Positions 50,738-59,697 of a DNA stretch of 64,000 bases are shown here, piece after piece (within the stretch, counting starts at the first letter, position 1; each line of letters opens with the position of its first letter). A program made the translations under genes and the position numbers. Location of the stretch: assembly GCA_965214615.1 (NCBI GenBank), contig OZ243952.1, forward strand, positions 1,426,001 through 1,490,000, in the 5' to 3' direction. The stretch is from CBDAUN01 sp965214615 (GTDB lineage Bacteria > Pseudomonadota > Gammaproteobacteria > Arenicellales > JAJDZL01). The notes beneath the pieces were generated by a model that did not search any database, was not told the DNA's origin, and was given only the letters and a program-made list of their open reading frames with translations.

Positions 50738-52795
50738 TCATGAGGCGAGAGGGTAGTGGCACCGGACGATGCGCCCGTCGGATAAAAGTGTGTTTTGCGG
50801 TTCAATTTGGCGGCAGCGTTCATCCGAAAATTGGCATCGTGGATGAAACTCGCATCCGCTGGGGCGATTGGTCAAACTTGGAACTTCGCCTTCAATCGAA
50901 ACCAGTTCGCGTTTTCGGGTGGGGTCCGGGCTCGGAGTCCCGTTGACCAGCGCCTTGCTGTACGGATGCGCGGGATTTGAGAATATCTGCTCGCACTCGC
51001 CTTGTTCCACGATTCGCCCGAGATACATGATTGCAAGCCGGTCGGCGATTTGCCGAATGACCGGAAGGTTGTGGCTGATGATCAGGTATCCGAGCCGGTG
51101 GTTTTTTTGCATTTCGACCATCAGGTTCAGAATCTCCCCCTGTACCGAAACATCAAGTCCGGCGGTCGGTTCATCGGCAATTATCAAGGCAGGATTGAGC
51201 GCAAGAGACCGTGCCACCCCGACACGGCGGGCTTGCCCGCCTGACAGTTCATGCGGATAGCGGGAAAGAAAATTGGCCGGGAGACTGACCATCTCGCATA
51301 GTTGACGCGCTTTTTCCGGCATCGAGTCAACTTCGATGCCATGGATTTTGAACGGCTCGGTCAGCAGTTGCTGGACAGTCTTTCTCGGGCTCAGCGAGCC
51401 GATCGGGTCCTGAAACATCATCGAAATATTGCGGCGCTTGCTTTTATACTGCCGCTGCGACAGTCCGACGAGATTCTCGCCTCTGAACCTTATCGCTCCG
51501 GACTCGACTTTGTTCAGGCCCACAATGGAAAGTCCGAGCGTTGTTTTTCCTGATCCGCTTTCGCCTACGAGTCCAAGCGTTTCGCCGGATTCGACATAAA
51601 GGCTCGAGTTCAGCACGGCGGCTACGAAACGGTTCTCGGCCCGACTCAAAGCGGCGCGAATTTTTCCCATAACGGGAAAGCGCACGTGCAGTGCGTCGAC
51701 TGTAAGAAGTGGCACTGGGTCTGGCGTACTTTCAATTTCTATCTTGCGCTTGGAAGTGTCTGGCGCCGATTCCGGCCGCGTGGGTTCGGGCGGCTGAAAT
51801 TGATTGCGTGCCTTAAGATCATGCATGTGGCAGCGAACGCTGTGTTCAATGCCTTCGGTTGCCGGGCAAATGCTGCTTGGTTCGGGAGTGCGGGTTCGGC
51901 AGACGTGCTGGCGATGCGGGCAGCGGGGCGCAAACACGCAGCCTTCGGGCAGGCGGTGCAAGTCGGGCACATCGCCGGGAATGGTCGGGAAGCTTCGCTC
52001 GAGTTTGAGATCGATTGCCGGATTGCATTCCAGCAGCGCTCTTGTGTACGGGTGCGCAGGATTGAAGAAGATGTCGTTGACCGAAGCGTGCTCGACGATT
52101 TCTCCGGCGTACATGACTACGACTTCATCGCATAATTCGGCGATCAGTCCCAGGTTATGGGACACCAGCATGATGGTTGAGTTGAACTCTGTCTGAGTCT
52201 CTCTGAGCAAGTGAATGATTTGCGCCTCCATCGTCACGTCGAGCGCGGTAGTCGGCTCGTCGGCGATCAGCAGCATCGGGTCCATAAGAAGTGCCATCGC
52301 GATACCGGCGCGCTGACGCATCCCGCCGCTGAATTGATGCGGAAACTGGCATACTCTCTGATGCGCGTCGGGTATTCCCACTCGGCGCATTAGACGGACG
52401 GCGGCTTCGATCTTGTCGCTGCGCGACATGTCCTTCCGGCGGTAGAGTATGTCGGTCATCTGGGTACGATAGTCCAGGACCGGAATTTGCGAGGTTATTG
52501 GGTCTTGAAAGACCATTGAAACTTTCTCGCCGCGAAACCTGCGCAGCTGTCCGGCTCCGTAGCGCAGTACATCAGAGCCGCCGAATTCGATCCGCCCTCC
52601 CGTAACCGATCCGTTGGATGCGAGCAGGTGCAATATCGTCCAGACCAGCGTGCTCTTTCCGGAACCGCTTTCGCCGACGACGCCAAGAATCTTGTTCTGC
52701 GGGATCGAGACATTTACGTTGCGAAGCGCGTGCACGCGTCCGTGCGGGGTGCTGAACTCGACATTCAGTCCGAAAATATCAAGCAAAGCCGCCAT
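50738..52795 (-). CDS. Oligopeptide ABC transporter, fused double ATPase
   Basis: 685 aa with two full ABC domains in tandem, a DppD-DppF fusion of the GsiA type. Domain 1: GESGSGKSTLVW, FSGGMRQRAG, LLIADEPTTALD, then the oligopeptide C-terminal extension with a Cys cluster (GCVFAPRCPHRQHVC) that in relatives binds an Fe-S cluster. A spacer of about 50 residues follows. Domain 2: GESGSGKTTLGL, LSGGQARRVG, LIIADEPTAGLD, with GCEFHPRCQFSDERC near the end. The stop is followed downstream by 209 nt before mlrC-like gene. Confidence 0.93.
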   Translation of the reverse strand: MAALLDIFGLNVEFSTPHGRVHALRNVNVSIPQNKILGVVGESGSGKSTLVWTILHLLASNGSVTGGRIEFGGSDVLRYGAGQLRRFRGEKVSMVFQDPITSQIPVLDYRTQMTDILYRRKDMSRSDKIEAAVRLMRRVGIPDAHQRVCQFPHQFSGGMRQRAGIAMALLMDPMLLIADEPTTALDVTMEAQIIHLLRETQTEFNSTIMLVSHNLGLIAELCDEVVVMYAGEIVEHASVNDIFFNPAHPYTRALLECNPAIDLKLERSFPTIPGDVPDLHRLPEGCVFAPRCPHRQHVCRTRTPEPSSICPATEGIEHSVRCHMHDLKARNQFQPPEPTRPESAPDTSKRKIEIESTPDPVPLLTVDALHVRFPVMGKIRAALSRAENRFVAAVLNSSLYVESGETLGLVGESGSGKTTLGLSIVGLNKVESGAIRFRGENLVGLSQRQYKSKRRNISMMFQDPIGSLSPRKTVQQLLTEPFKIHGIEVDSMPEKARQLCEMVSLPANFLSRYPHELSGGQARRVGVARSLALNPALIIADEPTAGLDVSVQGEILNLMVEMQKNHRLGYLIISHNLPVIRQIADRLAIMYLGRIVEQGECEQIFSNPAHPYSKALVNGTPSPDPTRKRELVSIEGEVPSLTNRPSGCEFHPRCQFSDERCRQIEPQNTLLSDGRIVRCHYPLAS

Positions 52796-52798
52796 CGT

Positions 52799-53662
52799 CT
52801 ACCTCTGGCCCCGAAGCTTTGGATCGAAAATATCCCTAAGCGATTCGCCAAGCAGCGTAAAGCCGAGGGTGGTTAGAACCAGCGGGATTCCTCCGGCGAT
52901 AACTGGCCAAGGCGATGTGCGGATCACGAGATACCCTTCATTCAGGATGGTTCCCCAGCTGGCAGTCGGAGGCAGCACGCCAAGTCCGAGAAAGCTGAGT
53001 CCGGCCTCTATGGTGACGACGACCGGAACATCCATCGCGGCAAGTATCAGCAACGGGCCTACTACGTTCGGCATGATGTGATGAAACAGGGTTGTGGGCG
53101 TTGAAGCTCCGAGTGCGCGTTCGGCGAGAATGAATTCGGTATTTTTCAAGGCAAGAGTGCTGGTGCGCGCCAAGCGCGCGTAGCCCGGAATGCTGGTGAT
53201 GATGACGATGCTGAGCACCAGATTCAGACTCGGCCCAAGCAGGGACACTGCCGCAAGCGCCAGAACTATGGTAGGAAACGAGCGAATCGTATCGAATAAC
53301 AGCAGCAATGCGTTGTCCAGCCAGCGCGGGCCGTATCCGGCGATCATGCCGAGAATCAGCCCGACGAGCAGCGAGATTGAAACGCCGATTGCCGCGACCT
53401 TCAACGCGACGCGCCCTCCGTAGAGCACCCGCGAGTAGGTGTCTCTTCCAAGCTGGTCTGCGCCCGCCCAGTGGTCGGCGCTCGGGCCGGAAAGCCGCGC
53501 CGGAATGTCTAGCTTGGCAGGGTCGTGGGTTGCAAGCTGGGGAGCGAATATTGCGCTGATAAAGAAAAGCACGACCAGTGTCAGTCCGATCATGCCGTTG
53601 CTGTTTCGTGCGAACAGGCGCAATCTGCGCCATTTGACTTCGGAGTTCTCGGTGCGTTTCAT
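52799..53662 (-). CDS. Oligopeptide ABC transporter permease (DppC type)
   Basis: 287 aa, six membrane helices. N-terminal cytoplasmic segment then FFISAIFAPQLATHDPAKLDIP, GADQLGRDTYSRVLYGGRVAL (family block), and the EAA loop region LARTSTLALKNTEFILAERALGASTPTTLFHHI. The C-terminus GESLRDIFDPKLRGQR is typical of DppC. Three nt before the ATPase gene, 13 nt after dppB-type. Confidence 0.93.
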   Translation of the reverse strand: MKRTENSEVKWRRLRLFARNSNGMIGLTLVVLFFISAIFAPQLATHDPAKLDIPARLSGPSADHWAGADQLGRDTYSRVLYGGRVALKVAAIGVSISLLVGLILGMIAGYGPRWLDNALLLLFDTIRSFPTIVLALAAVSLLGPSLNLVLSIVIITSIPGYARLARTSTLALKNTEFILAERALGASTPTTLFHHIMPNVVGPLLILAAMDVPVVVTIEAGLSFLGLGVLPPTASWGTILNEGYLVIRTSPWPVIAGGIPLVLTTLGFTLLGESLRDIFDPKLRGQR

Positions 53663-53675
53663 GCGGCCTGGCCGG

Positions 53676-54620
53676 TCAAAGATTTTCCCGCACCCGCGGA
53701 TCGAGTAGGGAAACTGCGATATCCGCGATTAGGGTGACTAGGACATACAGCGTCACGGTCACGAGGACCGCTCCCTGAACGACAGGAAAATTGCGGCTGA
53801 GCACCATGTCGTAGATCACTTTGCCGACTCCGGGGCGGGCGAATATGATTTCGGCAAAGACGGTTCCCGATAGCAGCGCTCCGAACCCGACTCCGATGAG
53901 CGTGATTGTCGGCAGTATGGCGACTTTCAGCGCGTATTTGAAAATAATCGTCCGGGTGCGCAGGCCGAATGCCCGAGCCGAGCGGATATAGTTCTCTCCC
54001 ATAACTTCGAGCATCGATGCGCGCACCATGCGCGCGAGGTATCCGACCCAGCCCAGGCCGACTGCAAACGCCGGGAGTATCAGATGAATCGCCTGATCCG
54101 CCAGATTGCCTTTTTCACCTGCGCCGATGACCGGGAGCAGGCCCAGATGAATAGCGAAAATCAAAATAGCCCAGATTGATACCAGAAAGGAAGGGACTGC
54201 GATTGTGCCGATGGAGATTAATCCGGTGATCCGGTCGAGCCAGGTGTTGGGACGGACCGCCGAAAGGCAGCCGATCGGAATTCCAAGCAGTGCGGCCCAG
54301 GCGATTGAGGCGACGGCGAGCACGATTGTGTAGGGCAGTTGTTCCAGCAGCGTCAGCGTGACGCTGCGGTTGCTGAATACGTCGGTGCCCAGGTCGCCTT
54401 GGACCACGTTGCCGAGGAAAATCGCAAAGCGCGTCACGACCGGCTTGTCGAGGTGCATCTTTGCCGCGTATGCGGCCTGGACTTCAGGGGTGGCTCTGGG
54501 TCCTAGGGCGATGCTCACCGGATCTCCCGGTATCGAATTGAGCATCAGGAACAGAGTCAGGATGGCAAGAAATATGATGAGCGCGGAAAGTCCGATGCGT
54601 TTGGCGATGTATACAAGCAT
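53676..54620 (-). CDS. Oligopeptide ABC transporter permease (DppB type)
   Basis: 314 aa from ATG 54620 (MLVYIAKRIG), six membrane helices. MLNSIPGDPVSIALG near the start and DLGTDVFSNRSVTLTLLEQLPYT are DppB blocks; EAA loop RMVRASMLEVMGENYIRSARAFGL. The frame is open another 20 codons upstream to 54680, without hydrophobic character; the internal Met gives the standard N-terminus. Confidence 0.92.
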   Translation of the reverse strand: MLVYIAKRIGLSALIIFLAILTLFLMLNSIPGDPVSIALGPRATPEVQAAYAAKMHLDKPVVTRFAIFLGNVVQGDLGTDVFSNRSVTLTLLEQLPYTIVLAVASIAWAALLGIPIGCLSAVRPNTWLDRITGLISIGTIAVPSFLVSIWAILIFAIHLGLLPVIGAGEKGNLADQAIHLILPAFAVGLGWVGYLARMVRASMLEVMGENYIRSARAFGLRTRTIIFKYALKVAILPTITLIGVGFGALLSGTVFAEIIFARPGVGKVIYDMVLSRNFPVVQGAVLVTVTLYVLVTLIADIAVSLLDPRVRENL

Positions 54621-54686
54621 TGCGGATCGGGGCAGGCTTGAATTCGCGACCGCGCGACGCAAGGGCCGCGCGGTCGCCATTTGGAA

Positions 54687-56225
54687 TTACACGCTAAAGT
54701 AGTTCAGTTGCATTTCGCCGGATGGGGCGAACTTTGCATTAAGGTTTGATTTGTGGATGAACACTTCCGGTTCGTGAGTGAGCCACACGTATGCGCCGGT
54801 TTCTTCCATGATTTCCTGCATGCGGAAGTAGATCTTCTCTCGCTTTGCGGAATCGACTTCGCTAACGCCTTCGGCATACAGCGATTCGAATTCGTCCGAT
54901 GACCAGCGTTCCCAGTTCCAGACCCCGACCTGATCGCGGATGAACCACTGCATCGGCTCGAACGGGTCCGGTCCCGAGCCGAAGCGCATAAGCCACAGCT
55001 CCAGTTCCTTCCATGTGTCGCCTTTGCTTTCCTGGCCCATTTCCCAGAATGGTCCGGCGTCGAGCGGTAAGACAGTGACATTGATGCCGATTTCGGCCAG
55101 ATTTGCCTGAATGACCGTCGATGCCAGAATTCTTTCCTGATTGTTGAGTGTTCTCAGGGTGAGATCCATTCCGCTCACTCCGGCCTCTTCCATCAATGCG
55201 CGGGCCTGTGCGGGGTCGTAGCTGTAGCCGGCACTGGTGCGTCGGCCGACGAGCCCGGGGCTGACAACGCCGAATGACGGCTCAGCTGTGCCGGCGTAGG
55301 CGCCTTCGATGATGGCATTCTGGTCCACGGCGCGCTGAATTGCCTTTCTGACACGGATATCTTGAAGCTTTTCGTGCGAGGTGTTCATGCCGAGCCACAT
55401 ATATTGCAATGCGCCGGCGACAGTCAGGCTTGAATCAGGCGGCAGTTGCTTCTTGTAGCGGGCCAAGGCGTTCGAGGACACCTGTGCGCAATCAAGCTCG
55501 CCGGCCTCGTATGCCAGCGCGGCAGTTTCATCCTCGGTGACAATTCGGGCAGTAATCCGGTCAAAGTAGGGTGCTTCGCCCGACCATTCGGGATTTCGGG
55601 TAAACACTACGCTTTGTCCCTGGGTCCATTGAAACACGTACGGTCCGCACGTGGCTGGCACTTCCATGGTGAATTTGCCGCCAGCCTGCTCGGTTGCCGC
55701 CTTGCAAAGGATGACGCCGGTGCCGGAAGCGAGCGTTGTGTTCATAAACGGCGAAAACGCCTGGCTAAGTACGATCGTGCCGCTATACCGATCCTTGACA
55801 TCGACGCGGTCGAATGCGGAATAGTCGCCTTTCCATTCGCTTGTCTTCATTCGCGCGTAGCTGTATTCGACATCTTCGGCTGTCAATTCGCCAAATCCGT
55901 TGCTCCACATCAGACCTTGCTTGAGGGTGAATTCGATGTGGGTTGAATCGACGACTTCGAGCCTGTCGACAAACGGCGAAGGAATCCAGCCGGCATCGCC
56001 GTAGTGCGCAAGAGCGGGCATGCAGCACCAATTGATGTCGTTGTTGGGATGTCCGCCGACATAGAAACCCGGGTCAAGGGAGTCGGCGTCGCGGTTGAAT
56101 CTGACTGTCAACTCCTTGCCGTCGATAGAAAATGATACACCGGGGTAGAGCCCCGTGAGCCCTGCGGTTCCGGCAAATGCGGCGGACTGAATAAATTTGC
56201 GCCTAGTGATTGGATGCGATTTCAT
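54687..56225 (-). CDS. Oligopeptide ABC transporter substrate-binding protein (family 5), Tat exported
   Basis: 512 aa. The N-terminus MKSHPITRRKFIQSAAFAG is a twin-arginine signal, so it is folded before export. Family 5 features: FKLKQGLMWSNGFGELTAEDVEYSY region, VATCGPYVFQWTQGQSVVF-type strand, and KAIQRAVDQNAIIEGAY. First gene of the importer operon; a 66-nt gap to the dppB-type start. Binding specificity cannot be read, but the linked MlrC and CocE enzymes point to peptides. Confidence 0.91.
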   Translation of the reverse strand: MKSHPITRRKFIQSAAFAGTAGLTGLYPGVSFSIDGKELTVRFNRDADSLDPGFYVGGHPNNDINWCCMPALAHYGDAGWIPSPFVDRLEVVDSTHIEFTLKQGLMWSNGFGELTAEDVEYSYARMKTSEWKGDYSAFDRVDVKDRYSGTIVLSQAFSPFMNTTLASGTGVILCKAATEQAGGKFTMEVPATCGPYVFQWTQGQSVVFTRNPEWSGEAPYFDRITARIVTEDETAALAYEAGELDCAQVSSNALARYKKQLPPDSSLTVAGALQYMWLGMNTSHEKLQDIRVRKAIQRAVDQNAIIEGAYAGTAEPSFGVVSPGLVGRRTSAGYSYDPAQARALMEEAGVSGMDLTLRTLNNQERILASTVIQANLAEIGINVTVLPLDAGPFWEMGQESKGDTWKELELWLMRFGSGPDPFEPMQWFIRDQVGVWNWERWSSDEFESLYAEGVSEVDSAKREKIYFRMQEIMEETGAYVWLTHEPEVFIHKSNLNAKFAPSGEMQLNYFSV

Positions 56226-56458
56226 ATTTCACTCCTTCGAATAAACAAATTGTATTACTAGCGCGGCCAGTTAGGTCAATGCCTGACTGCCGGCATTTGG
56301 CGAGCATTGCCTGCCGAAAGCGCTTGTGCGATGGCAGACGATTTAGTTGCGCACAGCAAATAATACAGGATTGGCAGCGAAGAAATATATGAGCCTGACG
56401 CCTTAGGTGCGAGACGGAAGCGGAAAACGTCGCAATGGCTGAGCTGGTAACAGGAAAA

Positions 56459-56535
56459 TGGCGCGCCCAAGAGGATTCGAACCTCTGACCTCTGGCTTCG
56501 GAGGCCAGCGCTCTGTCCAGCTGAGCTATGGGCGC
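56459..56535 (-). tRNA. tRNA-Arg (anticodon CCG)
   Basis: Minus strand: acceptor GCGCCCA/TGGGCGC, D arm TAGCTCAGCTGGACAGAG, anticodon stem CTGGC/GCCAG around CTCCGAA (anticodon CCG, reads CGG), T arm AGAGGTTCGAATCCTCT, encoded CCA. Third arginine isoacceptor in the window. Confidence 0.95.
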
Positions 56536-56671
56536 TCCGCTGCTTCGTCCGGGCAAGTATAATTTCTCTGCGAAACCAATGGAACATATTTTTGCAGCGA
56601 TTCTTGTTTGAGCGGCGGCAACAGCTTGTCAATGCCGGATTTGGGATTCGCACAATACGAGGAATATCGAA

Positions 56672-57064
56672 ATGAACGATCAGACGCGACGTCACATTAC
56701 CTCAGGGTCTTTATTCGAAGATCAAATTGGATACTCCCGTGCGGTGAGGGACGGTGAATGGGTCTTCGTATCCGGCACCACCGGCTTTGACTATGAGACG
56801 ATGGAGATATCCGACAGTGTTGTCGAGCAATGCCGCCAGACGCTGGCCAACATTGATTCGGCCCTCAGAGAGGCTGACAGTTCGTTTGATGACGTGGTGC
56901 GCGTAACGTATATCTTTCCGGAGCCGACGGATTTTGAGCGGTGCTGGTCGCTATTAAAGGCACGATTTGACGAAGTGCGGCCGGCGTCGACCATGTATAG
57001 CGCGAAACTTGCTGACCCGCGGATGAAAATTGAAATCGAAGTGACGGCAAAGGACCAGGTCTGA
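56672..57064 (+). CDS. RidA family protein
   Basis: 130 aa, YjgF/RidA fold; relatives hydrolyse reactive enamine/imine intermediates. Begins RRHITSGSLFEDQIGYSRAV, with VFVSGTTGFD, TLANIDSALREADSSFDDVVRVTYIF, and RPASTMYSAKLADPRMKIEIEVTA. The usual active-site Arg lies in the VRPAST segment. A single gene, no obvious operon partner; followed by a pseudogene. Confidence 0.9.
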   Translation: MNDQTRRHITSGSLFEDQIGYSRAVRDGEWVFVSGTTGFDYETMEISDSVVEQCRQTLANIDSALREADSSFDDVVRVTYIFPEPTDFERCWSLLKARFDEVRPASTMYSAKLADPRMKIEIEVTAKDQV

Positions 57065-57142
57065 CGCCCAAGCTGGAATTGGCTTCTTGCACAAAACTTC
57101 AATTTCACCTATTCGATTTGAAATGCCATAAGATGAGAAGTC

Positions 57143-57442
57143 AGGGCGAATGTTGCATTTGGCACTCTGACTGTCTCAAAGGATCTGCAGCGGGCCGGCT
57201 TTGCCACTTCGCCGGCCGAAGCGATTGCTTTGGCGATTAGGCAGGAGCAGGGCGGTCTAGCGGCAAGCGAGGGTGTCGAGCAGTTTAGGGCCAATCTTGG
57301 CACCGGAATCGCGCAGGTCGAAAACAGTATCGCCTGACTTAAGTGGGTCATGGTTGCCCGCTTTGCTCTGACTGTTGGCGACTTTGGCATGATCGTTGCA
57401 TTGCTGCCGCAGTTCCGCTCGGTTTTACTTGCCTATCCTTAG
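57143..57442 (+). pseudogene. Remnant of a DUF1640-type coiled-coil membrane protein
   Basis: One frame gives RANVAFGTLTVSKDLQRAGF, SPAEAIALAIRQEQ, EGVEQFRANLGTGIAQVENSIA, a TGA at 57335-57337, then LKWVMVARFALTVGDFGMI, VALLPQF to TAG at 57440. Family proteins run: FDTLKxxKxLxxAGF, xxQAEAI, coiled coil, then LKW plus a C-terminal membrane helix ending VALLK. The expected initiator Met codon is AGG (57143), with a stop three codons upstream, so start loss and a nonsense codon are both present; the coiled coil is also shortened. Confidence 0.7.
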
Positions 57443-57634
57443 TGTCGCCCGACGCGGCAGGAAATTCGCGTCTTACTCTCGCCGGATAGCCGGCTAAGCC
57501 TTCTGCCAGCTTGCAAGCGGCGCTGACCGAAGCACCGTTGCAATTCCTTCTCTCGCAGTTTAGCGGTCAGACCCCGTTGCGCGCGGGAGTCCGCCTTGCT
57601 CGGCAAAAAAGTGGTATTGCCGCATTAATTTGAC

Positions 57635-58306
57635 CTACTGCTGTTCGGCAAGAATTTTGTCAGCCAGGTATTCGACAATGCTCAGTGCGCGTTCCGAGGA
57701 CCCTGCCATGGACGGTGAAGTCACGTATTTTTCACCAACGACGAGAGTCGGGACGCTTTGAATTTGATATTTGCGGGCCAGCAGATCCGCCTGGTTCAGC
57801 TTGGTATTGGTCGCAAAGGAGCTTAGGGAGGAGACGAGTAGGTCAACATCGACATCTTGCTTGGCTGCCCATTCGGCCAATTCCTCCGGTGTTAGGACGC
57901 GGTTCTTATTGATATGGATTTCGTTGTAGAATTTCTCTGACAGTTCCTTGTGCAGTCCGATCAGGTCGAACGCATAGTGCGCCCGCGCATGGAATTCCCA
58001 GCGGCTGTTGAGCGTAGCCGGAACGGGCACGAAGTTGATTGATGCCGGCTTTTGGTTTTCTATCCAGTTCAGCAGAGCCGGCTCGAACCTGAAGCACGAG
58101 GGACAGCCGTACCAGAAAAACTCATTGACTTCGACGCGTCCGTCGGCTTGCACGCGCGCGTCTCCGGGCAGTATCGTGTAGTCGTCGCCCTCGACGAAAA
58201 ACTGCGCCTGCAATGGGCTGGCGGCAAAAACGATCGCAATGCAGCATATTAACCGGTATGCGCGTGCCGCTGCCGGAAATTTAAAATTTATGGTAGGTAG
58301 TGTCAT
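57635..58306 (-). CDS. dsbA: Thiol:disulfide interchange protein DsbA
   Basis: Periplasmic disulfide-forming oxidase, 223 aa with signal peptide ending PLQAQ. Active site in FFWYGCPSCFRFEP: the dipeptide between the cysteines is Pro-Ser, not the Pro-His of E. coli DsbA. cis-Pro loop QSVPTLVVGEKYVT is present. It overlaps mpl in ATGA. A short inverted repeat CGGCAA/TTGCCG follows at 57601-57622, without a proper T-run. Confidence 0.92.
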   Translation of the reverse strand: MTLPTINFKFPAAARAYRLICCIAIVFAASPLQAQFFVEGDDYTILPGDARVQADGRVEVNEFFWYGCPSCFRFEPALLNWIENQKPASINFVPVPATLNSRWEFHARAHYAFDLIGLHKELSEKFYNEIHINKNRVLTPEELAEWAAKQDVDVDLLVSSLSSFATNTKLNQADLLARKYQIQSVPTLVVGEKYVTSPSMAGSSERALSIVEYLADKILAEQQ

Positions 58307-59697
58307 TTCTGTTCCGAATGGTATCTGGAGGAATAGGTCTCGCGTTGGGCGAGTGCATTCATGAGGCGGCTTTGCAAATTGTCGAATCCGCCATTACTCA
58401 TGATTAAGACACAATCTCCGTGATCAAGTTCCGCCGACAGCGAGTCAAGCAGGGAGGTTGTCGAATCGTGGCACGCGAAAGAGCTGCGGCCTGCATCGGG
58501 TTCCCACTTCACGCCTGGACCGCGGTACATGTAGACAAGATCTGCGTCGTCAAAGGCTTCAACGAGCTTGTCGCCGTGTATCCCCATGCGCATGGTGTTG
58601 GAACGCGGCTCGAAAATGGCGACCAGGCGTCTGGGACGTTCGGAGTTTCGGATTGCGGCGATGCTGGTGCGGATTGCGGTTGGGTGATGGGCGAAGTCGT
58701 CGTAAATGCGAACTGAATCGAATTCCCCCAGAAATTCGAGCCGGCGGCGAACCGGAATGAACTCCTGCAGCGCCTTGATGGATGTGTCTATCGGTACGCC
58801 GGCGCAGGCGGCAGTGGCGACTGCGGCAAGTGCATTTTCAGCGTTGTGTCGTCCGGGAATCTGCCAGTGCAATGTCCCCGAGCCATGCGAGTTGGAGTGA
58901 ATTTCAAACTCCTTGTAGTCGCTGCTTGGCGCGTTGATCCGCCAATCCGCCGCGCTGTCGCCGGAAACAGAAAAGCTAACCGAATTGGCCCAGGGACTAA
59001 GTGTGACAATCTTCTGTATCCGCGGATCATCCAGATTCGCGATCAGCTTGCCCGAAGAGGGCAGCGTGCGTACGAAATATTGAAACTGCCGTTCAATATC
59101 CTCAATGGATTGAAAGATGTCGGCATGGTCGAACTCCAGATTCAGGCACGTGGCTAGAAACGGCCGGTAATGAATGAACTTCGATCGCTTGTCAAAGTAT
59201 GCCGTGTCGTATTCGTCGCCCTCGACGACGAACCATTCACCGGCGCCCACTTGCGAGGAATTGGCAAAATTTTGCGCCACGCCGCCAATCAGGTAGCCTG
59301 GCTGAAGCCCGGCAAATTGAAAAATCCACGCGATCATGCTGGAAGTCGTCGTCTTGCCGTGGGTGCCGGCTACGGTGACTACTTTTCGTTCGTGCAGAAT
59401 GTTTTCATACAGCCACTGCGGTCCGGAGTTGTACTTGATTCGCCCGTTGAGGGTGGCGTCGACTTCAGGATTTGTCCTGCTGATCGTGTTTCCGACCAGA
59501 ACCATATCCGGCTTCGGCGTCAGGTTTTCCGCCCGGTAGCCATTGGCGCACGTAATGCCTTGACGTTGCAGCATGTCGCTCATCGGCGGATACGAGTTGA
59601 AATCCGAACCGGTCACCTTGAACCCGAGTTCTCGGGCGAGCAGGGCGAGGTTGCCCATGAATGTTCCGCAGATGCCTATAAAATGGAGATGTTTCAT
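58303..59697 (-). CDS. mpl: UDP-MurNAc:L-Ala-gamma-D-Glu-meso-Dap ligase
   Basis: Murein peptide ligase, 464 aa, Mur-ligase family. It starts KHLHFIGICGTFMGNLALLAREL, has the ATP loop VVTVAGTHGKTTTSSMIAWI, FEPRSNTMRMG near the C-terminal domain and YDDFAHHPTAIRTSI. It reattaches recovered tripeptide to UDP-MurNAc, the product made by AmgK/MurU 27 kb away. Overlaps the upstream membrane-protein gene by 4 nt (ATGA). Confidence 0.95.
   Translation of the reverse strand: MKHLHFIGICGTFMGNLALLARELGFKVTGSDFNSYPPMSDMLQRQGITCANGYRAENLTPKPDMVLVGNTISRTNPEVDATLNGRIKYNSGPQWLYENILHERKVVTVAGTHGKTTTSSMIAWIFQFAGLQPGYLIGGVAQNFANSSQVGAGEWFVVEGDEYDTAYFDKRSKFIHYRPFLATCLNLEFDHADIFQSIEDIERQFQYFVRTLPSSGKLIANLDDPRIQKIVTLSPWANSVSFSVSGDSAADWRINAPSSDYKEFEIHSNSHGSGTLHWQIPGRHNAENALAAVATAACAGVPIDTSIKALQEFIPVRRRLEFLGEFDSVRIYDDFAHHPTAIRTSIAAIRNSERPRRLVAIFEPRSNTMRMGIHGDKLVEAFDDADLVYMYRGPGVKWEPDAGRSSFACHDSTTSLLDSLSAELDHGDCVLIMSNGGFDNLQSRLMNALAQRETYSSRYHSEQK

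Noticed and set aside
57601..57622. Inverted repeat CGGCAA/TTGCCG as dsbA terminator
   Set aside because: The T-run falls in the loop and not after the stem, so it does not match an intrinsic terminator in either direction.
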